In this document: positions 6,299-11,797 of the stretch, one piece after another
How the letters are laid out: every line of letters starts with the position of its first letter
Position numbering within the stretch: position 1 is the stretch's first letter
NCBI GenBank assembly: GCA_903844585.1
Contig: CAIMUD010000007.1
Location: forward strand, 1 to 11,797
Source: an uncultured Actinomycetes bacterium
GTDB lineage: Bacteria; Actinomycetota; Actinomycetes; Nanopelagicales; Nanopelagicaceae
Direction: 5' to 3'
Length of the DNA stretch: 11,797 nt
The notes under the pieces: generated by a model
What the model saw: only the letters and a program-made list of their open reading frames with translations
Told to the model about the DNA's origin: nothing
Databases searched by the model: none
Made by a program: the position numbers and the translations under genes

Positions 6299-6896
6299 TT
6301 CTAGCTTTAACGAGAGCTGCTATGCGCGAATTGACTTCAAGTTTTGAAAATATCGAAGCAACATGTGATTTCAGTGTCGCCTCTGAAATAAAATGTGAAC
6401 GCGCTAAATCTCGGTACTTAGCGCCCGAATTCATGGCTGCAAGAATCTGAAGTTCGCGAGGAGAAAGTTTGAAGTCTTCGGATTCAAGGGCCCTAGCACC
6501 AGAAGGTGCGAAGAAATAAAGGGGCGCCATTATTGCGCTCTGAATTGCCACAATTAACTCCGGTATTGGTGCACTCTTTGCAACAAATGCGCTGGCTCCA
6601 GCAGATGCAGCAGCAGTGATTATTCGAGCATCCTGGCTGAGAGTTAAAACAATAATTGCGATAGTTGGCGAGTTTTTGCGCGCCCATTGAACAATTTCAA
6701 GACCGTGGCCATCTGGCAGATTTATATCCACAATAATGACATCCGGATTCTTATGTGCGATCTGTGCAAATGCCTCACTTCGACTTGCTGCTTCAAAAAT
6801 TTCGGTGAAACCAATATTTGCAATGGCCTTTTTTACCCCATCGCGGATTAGGGCATGGTCATCGATTATGAGAATTTTTCTATTCTCACCGCTCAT
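6282..6896 (-). CDS. NarL/LuxR-type two-component response regulator
   Basis: Cytoplasmic DNA-binding response regulator, 204 residues. The receiver domain (about 5-120) has the acidic pair D12-D13, the phospho-acceptor D57 in VIIVDINLPDGHG, the switch T85 in IIVLTLSQD and the conserved K106 in AFVAKSAP. The LuxR-type helix-turn-helix covers about 144-200, with LSPRELQILAAMNSG and then a recognition region near ISEATLKSHVASIFSKLEV. All key residues are intact. The ATG at 6896 overlaps the stop of the kinase gene by four bases (ATGA), so translation is probably coupled and the two proteins form a cognate pair. The targets are unknown; control of the locus itself or of envelope lipid genes would be a guess. 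The 3' end overlaps the opposite glycosyltransferase gene by 17 bases. Confidence 0.95.
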   Translation of the reverse strand: MSGENRKILIIDDHALIRDGVKKAIANIGFTEIFEAASRSEAFAQIAHKNPDVIIVDINLPDGHGLEIVQWARKNSPTIAIIVLTLSQDARIITAAASAGASAFVAKSAPIPELIVAIQSAIMAPLYFFAPSGARALESEDFKLSPRELQILAAMNSGAKYRDLARSHFISEATLKSHVASIFSKLEVNSRIAALVKARTTGLL

Positions 6897-7462
6897 AAGG
6901 TTACTTGAACCCTCGTTCCATTCTCATTACTGATCAGACGAAGCACGCCCTTTGCGACGGTAACCTTTTCTTCTATTCCCTTTAAGCCGAATCTTTTCTC
7001 ACTCACAAGAGCTCCTCCTTTACCGTTGTCTTTCACTTCCAGATAGAGAAGATTCTGGTTTTGAGACAAGGTAATTTCTATAACGCTAGCCCCAGAGTGT
7101 TTTACAGAGTTTCGCATCAGTTCGCAGGCAATCATAAAAAGCTCTTCTTCTTGGTCCAAGGATCCTGCTACCTCCTGCAATTCGATTGCGTGCAATTTAT
7201 CGCCGCATATTTCTTGACCAGACTGCCTGATGCGCGCGGCTAGAGAGTTCATATTCTCTGATCGGAGTTCAAAAGTCTCTAACCGGACCTTTGAAATAAG
7301 TTCGTCAATGCGAAATCTAATTGTGCGCAACCCGATGCGCACACTCGGGGGAGACTGACATTCTCCAAGCAAAATGTCGAGCTGATAACCAAGAGCAACT
7401 AAATCCTGAGCAATCCCATCGTGGAGTTCTTGAGCCAACCGAATCTGCTGGGCTTTACTCAC
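6893..7462 (-). CDS. Sensorless HisKA_3-type histidine kinase
   Basis: Two-component histidine kinase of the NarL/DegS group, 189 residues, made of only the catalytic core. The HisKA_3 helix begins almost at the N-terminus with QIRLAQELHDGIAQDL; His14 is the phosphorylated residue. The HATPase domain follows: N box ELMRNSVKHSG (Asn118), D-x-G in LEVKDNGKGG (Asp145, Gly147) and the G2 loop RFGLKGIEEKV (158-167). There is no membrane segment, PAS or GAF domain. The start is a GTG at 7462, the only possible one: an in-frame stop lies immediately upstream (7463-7465) and the acyl-CoA ligase stop is five bases before the GTG. The protein must be soluble and sense through a partner or a cytoplasmic signal. 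It is probably co-transcribed with the ligase upstream and shares an ATGA overlap with its response regulator. A lost sensor domain cannot be hidden upstream because that DNA codes for the ligase. Confidence 0.9.
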   Translation of the reverse strand: MSKAQQIRLAQELHDGIAQDLVALGYQLDILLGECQSPPSVRIGLRTIRFRIDELISKVRLETFELRSENMNSLAARIRQSGQEICGDKLHAIELQEVAGSLDQEEELFMIACELMRNSVKHSGASVIEITLSQNQNLLYLEVKDNGKGGALVSEKRFGLKGIEEKVTVAKGVLRLISNENGTRVQVTL

Positions 7463-7467
7463 TCAAA

Positions 7468-9258
7468 CTACTTGGCGTAGAGATTGTCGATTTGAGCTTG
7501 GTGTTGCTGTGTGACCACGTGTCGCTTTACTGAGAGTTTTGCCGTTAATTGACCTCCGGCGATAGTGAAGTCGCTATCTAGAATTGCAAATTTGCGAATC
7601 GATTCAGCACGACTTACAGCTTTATTAGCCTCATCGACTGCAGTTTGGATAACTGCTATTAAATCAGGATCATGAGTAAGAGTGGAAAGCGTTGCACCAG
7701 TCTTTTTATTTATTGCGATCCAAGACTTGAGAGAATCTTGATCAATAGTTACCAGCGCTGCAATAAATGGTTTGTTGTCTCCAACTACCATGCACTGGCT
7801 AACGAGGGGATGGGCACGAAGGCGATCCTCAAGGACAGCAGGGGCAACATTTTTGCCACCAGCGGTTACGAGAAGTTCTTTCTTACGACCGGTGATGAAC
7901 AAATATCCGTCATCATCTAAATGTCCAAGATCACCAGTTCTAAACCAGCCATCCGGGGTCAAAACTTCGGCGTTGGCTTTTTCATTCTGCCAATAACCAT
8001 GCATGACGATTGCGCCCTTTATGAGAATTTCTCCGTCATCCTCAATACGAATAGTTACTCCGGGAATAGGTCGGCCTACAGATCCAATCTTGAGTGCGGT
8101 GAGTAAGTTAAGAGTTGCACCAGCTGTGGTTTCTGTAAGGCCGTAACCTTCAAGAACCGTGATACCAACTCCTCGGTAAAAGTGTCCAAGTCTGGTACCA
8201 AGTGCTGCACCGCCAGACATTGCATTTACAACTTTTCCACCGACGGCATGGCGGATCTTTTTATATACAAGAGCGTCAAAAATCTTATGTTGTGCACGAA
8301 GAAGTGGATTGATTCCAGGTGAATCAAGTGATTGGCTGTAAGCAATTGCTACTGCCGCGGCTTTTCTAAAGATTTTGCCCTTACCTGCAGCATCAGCTTT
8401 TGCCTCTGCCGCGTTAAAGATTTTTTCAAAAATTCTTGGAACTGCCAATACGAAGTCAGGCTTAAAAGTAGCTAGATCTTGTTGTAAGCGAGCAACGGGA
8501 TCACTGCAATGTGCAAGGTGAAGACCTGCTGATATCGCGCCAATTTGGATCATGCGACCAAAGACATGAGCTACAGGTAAGAAGAGAAGAGTTGAAGAAC
8601 CAGGCTTTAAGAAAATATCTGCAGCTCCCTGAACAACATTGCCGCATTCTGATAAAAAATTGCCATGTGTTATTTGTACACCCTTGGGATTTCCAGTTGT
8701 TCCAGATGTATAAATCAGAGTTGCCAGCGTCTGGGGAGTGAGCGCGTTTCGACGCTTTTCTACCTCTGAATCAGAAATATGAGCGCCTTTACTCGCAAGC
8801 GTTGAAAGAATATCTTCGGTAATTGTCCATATAAGTTTTGTATGAGTGGGTTTGGCGCTTTCAAGAAGTTCTCTATGTGTAGGAGTTTCAACAACGGCGC
8901 CTACAGCCAAAGAATCACTGAGAATCCATTCAATCTGTTCGGCAGAAGAAGTTTCATAAATGGGAACAACACATCCGCCCGCGTACCAAATAGCAAAGTC
9001 TAAAATTGTCCATTCATAGCGAGTTCGCGACATTATTGCCACGCGGTCACCAACCTGAATGCCTTCTGCAATCAGCCCTTTAGCTGTTGCACGAACTTCT
9101 TCTTCAATTTCTTTGGCGCTTAATTTTTGCCACCCATCACCAAGTGCGCGAGAAAGAGTGATTCGCTTCGGTTCAAATTTTGCGCGATCTGCGATGAGAT
9201 CTGTCAGGTTTCCAGAAGTTGGCGCTACCACCAGGGCCGGTGTCGAAAATTCCCTCAT
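7468..9258 (-). CDS. Long-chain fatty acid-CoA ligase (FadD15-like AMP-binding enzyme)
   Basis: ANL-superfamily adenylating enzyme of 596 residues, a normal length for bacterial long-chain acyl-CoA synthetases. It activates a fatty acid with ATP to acyl-AMP and transfers it to CoA. Motifs in order: the phosphate-binding loop IYTSGTTGNPKG (182-193), LPVAHVFGR (227-235), the gate and A5 motif EGYGLTETTAG (370-380), WFRTGDLGHLDDDGY (438-452), the hinge FITGRKKELLVTAGGKNV (454-471) and a C-terminal LTAKLSVKR (571-579) that holds the family's catalytic lysine region. The opening block DRVAIMSRTRYEWTILDFAIW (71-91) is typical of FadD15/FAA1-type long-chain enzymes. In mycobacteria fadD15 (Rv2187) also lies next to pimB'. 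It heads a minus-strand operon with the kinase and regulator; TAGCGT lies 7 bases before its ATG. Chain-length preference cannot be read from the sequence. Confidence 0.93.
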   Translation of the reverse strand: MREFSTPALVVAPTSGNLTDLIADRAKFEPKRITLSRALGDGWQKLSAKEIEEEVRATAKGLIAEGIQVGDRVAIMSRTRYEWTILDFAIWYAGGCVVPIYETSSAEQIEWILSDSLAVGAVVETPTHRELLESAKPTHTKLIWTITEDILSTLASKGAHISDSEVEKRRNALTPQTLATLIYTSGTTGNPKGVQITHGNFLSECGNVVQGAADIFLKPGSSTLLFLPVAHVFGRMIQIGAISAGLHLAHCSDPVARLQQDLATFKPDFVLAVPRIFEKIFNAAEAKADAAGKGKIFRKAAAVAIAYSQSLDSPGINPLLRAQHKIFDALVYKKIRHAVGGKVVNAMSGGAALGTRLGHFYRGVGITVLEGYGLTETTAGATLNLLTALKIGSVGRPIPGVTIRIEDDGEILIKGAIVMHGYWQNEKANAEVLTPDGWFRTGDLGHLDDDGYLFITGRKKELLVTAGGKNVAPAVLEDRLRAHPLVSQCMVVGDNKPFIAALVTIDQDSLKSWIAINKKTGATLSTLTHDPDLIAVIQTAVDEANKAVSRAESIRKFAILDSDFTIAGGQLTAKLSVKRHVVTQQHQAQIDNLYAK

Positions 9259-9265
9259 ATGGCTA

Positions 9266-9271
9266 ACGCTA
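9266..9271 (-). promoter_or_regulatory. -10 element of the acyl-CoA ligase / two-component operon
   Basis: TAGCGT on the minus strand (9271-9266), followed by 7 bases and the ATG at 9258. No convincing -35 hexamer is seen at 16-18 bases; that region reads as a C-run. No Shine-Dalgarno sequence is present, so the transcript is likely leaderless. Confidence 0.5.
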
Positions 9272-9301
9272 TCGGGCTAATGAAAAAATGGGGAGAGGTT
9301 G

Positions 9302-9311
9302 CTTGCGCAAG
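9302..9311. promoter_or_regulatory. Perfect 10-bp palindrome upstream of the SRPBCC gene, candidate operator
   Basis: CTTGCGCAAG is fully self-complementary. It ends 19 bases before the -10 element of the SRPBCC gene, so it covers the expected -35 region. It lies between two divergent operons and could affect either. It shares a TTGCG core with the inverted repeat at the iron permease gene, but its spacing differs and no regulator can be named. A 10-bp palindrome can also occur by chance in 12 kb. Confidence 0.35.
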
Positions 9312-9330
9312 TTCAAACTCCTGCTACGGG

Positions 9331-9336
9331 TAGCCT
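9331..9336 (+). promoter_or_regulatory. -10 element of the SRPBCC-glucokinase unit
   Basis: TAGCCT followed by 6 bases and the ATG at 9343. No clear -35 is seen at 16-18 bases; a TTGCGC at 9303-9308 is 22 bases away, too far for a standard promoter. No ribosome binding site is visible. Confidence 0.5.
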
Positions 9337-9342
9337 TCTAGC

Positions 9343-9780
9343 ATGAGCAAGGCGAGCACTGGTAGCGAAGTCATCGCTGTCGGGATCGAGAAAGTCTCCA
9401 ACGCCCTTTTCACTATCGAAAATTATCCAGAGTGGACCGACGGCATAACAAAGGTTTCGGGAGTACACCGCAACGTCGATGGAGCCATAGAGCAGGCAAC
9501 CCTGTCTATCGATGCAGGTGTCATCAAAGACGAGGTGACCCTTGTTTATGACTGGAGTAAAACTCCAGAGCGTTTAGATTTTCGGGCGATTAAAGGTAAG
9601 TTACTAAAAAAAATGGATGGCGCATACATCCTCGAATCAATTGACAGAAATTCAACGCGGGTTACATATGAACTGACAGTTTCGGTTTCAGCTTTTATCC
9701 CGCAGATTATGGTTGCAACTCAAGAAAAAGCAATCATCACGCGCGCCCTTGCACAACTTAAAGAATTCGTAGAAAGATAG
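9343..9780 (+). CDS. SRPBCC (START-like / polyketide cyclase-dehydrase fold) family protein
   Basis: Small cytoplasmic protein of 145 residues with a predicted SRPBCC helix-grip fold, which forms a deep cavity for hydrophobic ligands. The N-terminal pattern, in which a short strand is followed by V-S-N-A-L-F-x-I-E-N-Y-P-E-W (about 18-31), is typical of the family's coenzyme Q-binding/cyclase-like branch. A central basic, hydrophobic strand RLDFRAIKGKLLKKMDG (about 81-97) and a long C-terminal helix (about 118-144) complete the domain. The position matches mycobacterial Rv2185c, an SRPBCC protein in the same neighbourhood. It is divergent from the acyl-CoA ligase and five bases ahead of the glucokinase gene, so co-transcription with the latter is likely. 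A lipid-carrier or lipid-binding role would fit the neighbours but is only inference; no catalytic residues can be pointed to. Confidence 0.82.
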   Translation: MSKASTGSEVIAVGIEKVSNALFTIENYPEWTDGITKVSGVHRNVDGAIEQATLSIDAGVIKDEVTLVYDWSKTPERLDFRAIKGKLLKKMDGAYILESIDRNSTRVTYELTVSVSAFIPQIMVATQEKAIITRALAQLKEFVER

Positions 9781-9785
9781 ACGCT

Positions 9786-10730
9786 ATGAAACTCACGATG
9801 GGCATAGATGTAGGTGGGACAAAAGTCCTCGGAGGAGTCGTTACCCCAAGCGGTGAAATCATCGCAACAGCGCGGAAGGAAACTGCACCTGAAGGCGCAA
9901 TGGCAGCGGTGGAGGTGGTAGCAGCTGTTGCTAAGGAGCTCATGCAATTGCATGAAATTCAAGCTATTGGAATTTCCGTACCTGGTTTCATTTCTTCTGA
10001 TCGAAGTACTGTCATTGGCACACCAAATATTTCAGGATGGAATGGGCTAGCAATAGATCAAAAGCTCACTTCACTTATCGGTGTTGATGTCGTTGTTGAG
10101 AACGATGCTAACGCCGCAATCTGGGGAGAATATAAATTTGGCGCCGGACGAGGTAAAGAAAATATCGTGATGTTAACTCTTGGTACCGGCGTAGGAGGAG
10201 GCATCGTCACAGATGGGAAGCTGTATCGAGGAGCCTTTGGAATGAGTGCAGAGCTTGGACATCTTCGCCTTGTCCCAGATGGCCTGCTGTGCGGATGTGG
10301 AGCGCGAGGTTGTCTTGAACAATATGGCTCCGGTAGCGCCCTTGTTCGCATGGCACGCGAACGCGCAGAAAATGAAAAAGAGAGTGCTAAATATTTATTA
10401 TCTCTTGGCAGCGGCGCACCGCAAGAAATCCGAGGGGAAGAAATAACACGCGCTGCGAATTCAGGGGATAGTTTTGCTATTGAAATATTTACTGAGCTTG
10501 GCTATGCAGTAGGTGCTGCTATTTCAACTATTTGTTCAGCCCTTGATCCATCACACGTAATCATCGGTGGGGGAGTAATTGAAGCTGGTGAAATTTTATT
10601 GAAACCAATTCGCGAATCTATGGTTGGTACGATGCCATTTAGCGGATTACATCCTTTTCCAGAAATAATTCCAGCCGAACTTGGAGATATGGCAGGTCTT
10701 GTGGGGCTCTCTGACCTCGCTCGAATCTAA
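9786..10730 (+). CDS. glkA: ROK-family glucokinase
   Basis: Cytoplasmic ATP-dependent sugar kinase of the ROK family, 314 residues, the usual size of actinobacterial GlkA. Its likely reaction is glucose to glucose 6-phosphate. The phosphate-binding loop GIDVGGTKVLGG is at 6-17. The sugar-binding and catalytic motif VVVENDANAAIWGE is at 102-115, with Asp107 as the likely base. The second ATP-binding loop TLGTGVGGGIVTDG is at 131-144. The ROK zinc motif comprises Glu156 and His159 (AELGHL) with Cys169, Cys171 and Cys176 in CGCGARGCLEQYGSG (169-183). There is no N-terminal helix-turn-helix, so it is a kinase and not a ROK repressor. The gene begins five bases after the SRPBCC stop without a clear Shine-Dalgarno sequence. 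In Streptomyces, glkA lies in a comparable neighbourhood, which supports glucose as substrate; other hexoses remain possible. Confidence 0.9.
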   Translation: MKLTMGIDVGGTKVLGGVVTPSGEIIATARKETAPEGAMAAVEVVAAVAKELMQLHEIQAIGISVPGFISSDRSTVIGTPNISGWNGLAIDQKLTSLIGVDVVVENDANAAIWGEYKFGAGRGKENIVMLTLGTGVGGGIVTDGKLYRGAFGMSAELGHLRLVPDGLLCGCGARGCLEQYGSGSALVRMARERAENEKESAKYLLSLGSGAPQEIRGEEITRAANSGDSFAIEIFTELGYAVGAAISTICSALDPSHVIIGGGVIEAGEILLKPIRESMVGTMPFSGLHPFPEIIPAELGDMAGLVGLSDLARI

Positions 10731-10733
10731 AAA

Positions 10734-10761
10734 TTAGCCCAATTGGATGAGCAGGGGCTAA
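10734..10761. repeat. 7-bp inverted repeat between glucokinase stop and PlsC -10 element
   Basis: TTAGCCC (10734-10740) and GGGCTAA (10755-10761) are exact complements with a 14-base loop. The repeat begins three bases after the glucokinase stop. Its right arm overlaps the -10 hexamer of the PlsC gene (10759-10764). It may be an operator or a hairpin at the end of the upstream transcript; no T-run follows, so it does not look like an intrinsic terminator. Confidence 0.35.
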
Positions 10762-10764
10762 ATT
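10759..10764 (+). promoter_or_regulatory. -10 element of the PlsC acyltransferase gene
   Basis: TAAATT followed by 6 bases and the ATG at 10771. No good -35 is visible at the standard distance and no Shine-Dalgarno sequence precedes the ATG. PlsC may therefore have its own leaderless transcript in addition to read-through from the glucokinase gene, whose stop is 40 bases upstream. Confidence 0.5.
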
Positions 10765-10770
10765 AGACCT

Positions 10771-11448
10771 ATGGACAACCTGCCCTATGGCATTTTGCGC
10801 GCATTCCTCACACCATTCTTGATGGTTTTGTTTCGCCCCAAGGTCAAGGGTCTTCGTAATGTTCCAGTTAACGGACCTTTGATAATCGCATCGAATCATC
10901 TCTCGTTTAGTGATTCCATTTTTATGCCGCTCGTCGTGCCGAGAAAAGTAACCTTTCTTGCAAAAAGCGAATACTTCACTTCTCCTGGCCCAAAGGGGCT
11001 ACTTAAGAAGCTAACTTTTATCGCTCTTGGCCAAGTTCCGGTAGATCGTTCTGGAGGGCGTCGATCTGAAGCAGCGCTCATCACCGGATTAAAAGTTTTA
11101 GCCGAAGGCAAATGCCTTGGAATTTATCCAGAAGGCACGCGTTCTCCCGATGGCAAGTTGTATAAAGGGCGTACCGGTATCGCACGCCTTGCAATTGAAT
11201 CAGGTGCGCAGGTAGTGCCTGTAGCAATGTTTAACACTGAGAAGATTCAACCAACTGGAACAATCGTGCCAAAGGTTATGCGCGTTGAAATGATTTTTGG
11301 TGAACCGATGACCTTTAGCGGAGATTCATCTGATCTGCAATATCTGCGTGAAGTTACAGATCAGATAATGGATAAAATTCAGGAACTTTCCGGTCAGGAA
11401 TACGTGGATGAATATGCGGTTAAACCCAAGAAGAATTCGGGTGAGTAA
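10771..11448 (+). CDS. plsC: 1-acyl-sn-glycerol-3-phosphate acyltransferase (PlsC family)
   Basis: Membrane-associated acyltransferase of the LPLAT/PlsC family, 225 residues. It most likely transfers an acyl chain to lysophosphatidic acid to give phosphatidic acid, the precursor of phosphatidylinositol and other phospholipids. Block I is SNHLSFSD (41-48), with His43 and Asp48 as the HX4D catalytic pair. Block II is around PVDRSGGRR (90-98). Block III is YPEGTRSPDG (119-128), whose EGTR binds the phosphate. Block IV is around VVPVAMFNTE (148-157). The hydrophobic N-terminus (about 6-22) probably anchors it to the membrane face. The start MDNLPYGILRAFLTPFL is supported by the -10 element 6 bases upstream. 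The position is comparable to Rv2182c in mycobacteria. The gene ends six bases from the end of the opposite nuclease-like gene. Other lysophospholipids cannot be excluded as acceptors. Confidence 0.92.
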   Translation: MDNLPYGILRAFLTPFLMVLFRPKVKGLRNVPVNGPLIIASNHLSFSDSIFMPLVVPRKVTFLAKSEYFTSPGPKGLLKKLTFIALGQVPVDRSGGRRSEAALITGLKVLAEGKCLGIYPEGTRSPDGKLYKGRTGIARLAIESGAQVVPVAMFNTEKIQPTGTIVPKVMRVEMIFGEPMTFSGDSSDLQYLREVTDQIMDKIQELSGQEYVDEYAVKPKKNSGE

Positions 11449-11454
11449 GACTCT

Positions 11455-11797
11455 CTAAATATCTCCGAGCGCTATGCGCTCTGCAAGATAGTTGCATGTC
11501 TGACATTGCTCACCAGGATCTGGAAAATCGCCATAAATAACGCCAATGAGATTTCCAATCAGCTCATTAAATGTCTTGGTATCGCGCTCTACGGGAAGGT
11601 AGTGCTGCGTAACTCCAAAACCGTGTGCGCCATCGGCAGTAGGGGTAACGCCAGCTAGCTTCCAGACTAGGAGGCCCATTGATGAGACTGGGAAAGCCTT
11701 ACCTTTATCTGGATTCTCAAGAGCGTATGCATAAGCTTCAAGTTGTGGTGAATAAAATTGGGCGTTGTCGCGATCTCTTGTAACAACAACACCCTTA
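11455..11797 (-). CDS. Probable PD-(D/E)XK (RecB-like) nuclease family protein, C-terminal part
   Basis: The reading frame is open from the TAG stop at 11455-11457 to the right edge, so about 114 C-terminal residues of a longer protein are seen. The segment FYSPQLEAYAYALENPDKG resembles the Q-L-x-x-Y helix that follows the catalytic core in PD-(D/E)XK/RecB-like nucleases. Near the C-terminus, DFPDPGEQCQTCNYL gives a Cys-x-x-Cys-x-Tyr pattern like that found after the core in many members of this superfamily. The catalytic D...ExK residues would lie upstream, outside the window. A Val-rich strand followed by TRDRD at the right edge is the earliest part visible. The internal ATG at 11679 is not a start, since coding-like sequence continues beyond it. 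The family call is moderate; a conserved hypothetical protein is the safe fallback. Confidence 0.55.
   Translation of the reverse strand, partial: KGVVVTRDRDNAQFYSPQLEAYAYALENPDKGKAFPVSSMGLLVWKLAGVTPTADGAHGFGVTQHYLPVERDTKTFNELIGNLIGVIYGDFPDPGEQCQTCNYLAERIALGDI

Noticed and set aside
10058..10351. 97-residue minus-strand reading frame inside the glucokinase gene
   Set aside because: Proline- and serine-rich antisense shadow of a well-conserved kinase, with no start signal.
11455..11679. A complete 74-residue gene starting at the ATG at 11679
   Set aside because: The frame stays open upstream to the window edge with nuclease-like sequence, so this ATG is internal to a longer gene.

Overview
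The window looks like core chromosome from a streamlined, moderate-GC member of the Actinomycetota, plausibly a planktonic freshwater type such as the Nanopelagicales (acI). The reasons are the gene families present (a DUF3000 protein next to an HRDC-containing RNase D, a PimB'-type mannosyltransferase, a FadD15-type ligase), base composition that looks mid-40s % GC by eye, and very tight packing. The lineage is inferred; no rRNA or marker gene is present. I see no mobile element, CRISPR array, tRNA, rRNA or prophage, and no gene-free stretch above 300 bases.

Layout. Bases 1-645 (-) hold the N-terminal 215 residues of an FTR1/EfeU iron permease that runs off the left edge. Bases 702-2581 (-) hold the pair DUF3000 protein then RNase D, joined by a TAATG overlap. 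Divergent from them is an EamA drug/metabolite transporter (2642-3484, +). It abuts end to end a short RibD/DHFR-fold reductase (3485-3976, -). Divergent again, an exported NlpC/P60 cell-wall peptidase (4118-5134, +) is followed by a PimB'-like GT4 glycosyltransferase (5147-6298, +). The latter overlaps tail to tail with a minus-strand operon that reads acyl-CoA ligase (7468-9258), sensorless histidine kinase (6893-7462) and NarL-type response regulator (6282-6896). Divergent from the ligase are an SRPBCC protein (9343-9780), a ROK glucokinase (9786-10730) and a PlsC acyltransferase (10771-11448), all on +. The right edge holds the C-terminal part of a probable PD-(D/E)XK nuclease (11455-11797, -).

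How the genes fit together. From NlpC/P60 to PlsC the gene set matches, from memory, the mycobacterial Rv2190c-Rv2182c neighbourhood and the Streptomyces glkA neighbourhood. It groups envelope functions: peptidoglycan cleavage, phosphatidylinositol mannoside or glycolipid synthesis, fatty acid activation, phosphatidic acid synthesis and glucose phosphorylation. The two-component pair lies inside this block and appears co-transcribed with the acyl-CoA ligase.

The most coherent signal outside the coding regions is at gene starts. All eight genes that head a transcription unit have a TANNNT hexamer exactly 6 or 7 bases before the ATG and no Shine-Dalgarno sequence, which is the geometry of leaderless mRNAs. 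Inverted repeats sit on several of these promoters, most clearly at the iron permease and the NlpC/P60 gene. I see no clearly new multi-gene defence or metabolic system; the promising items are regulatory.
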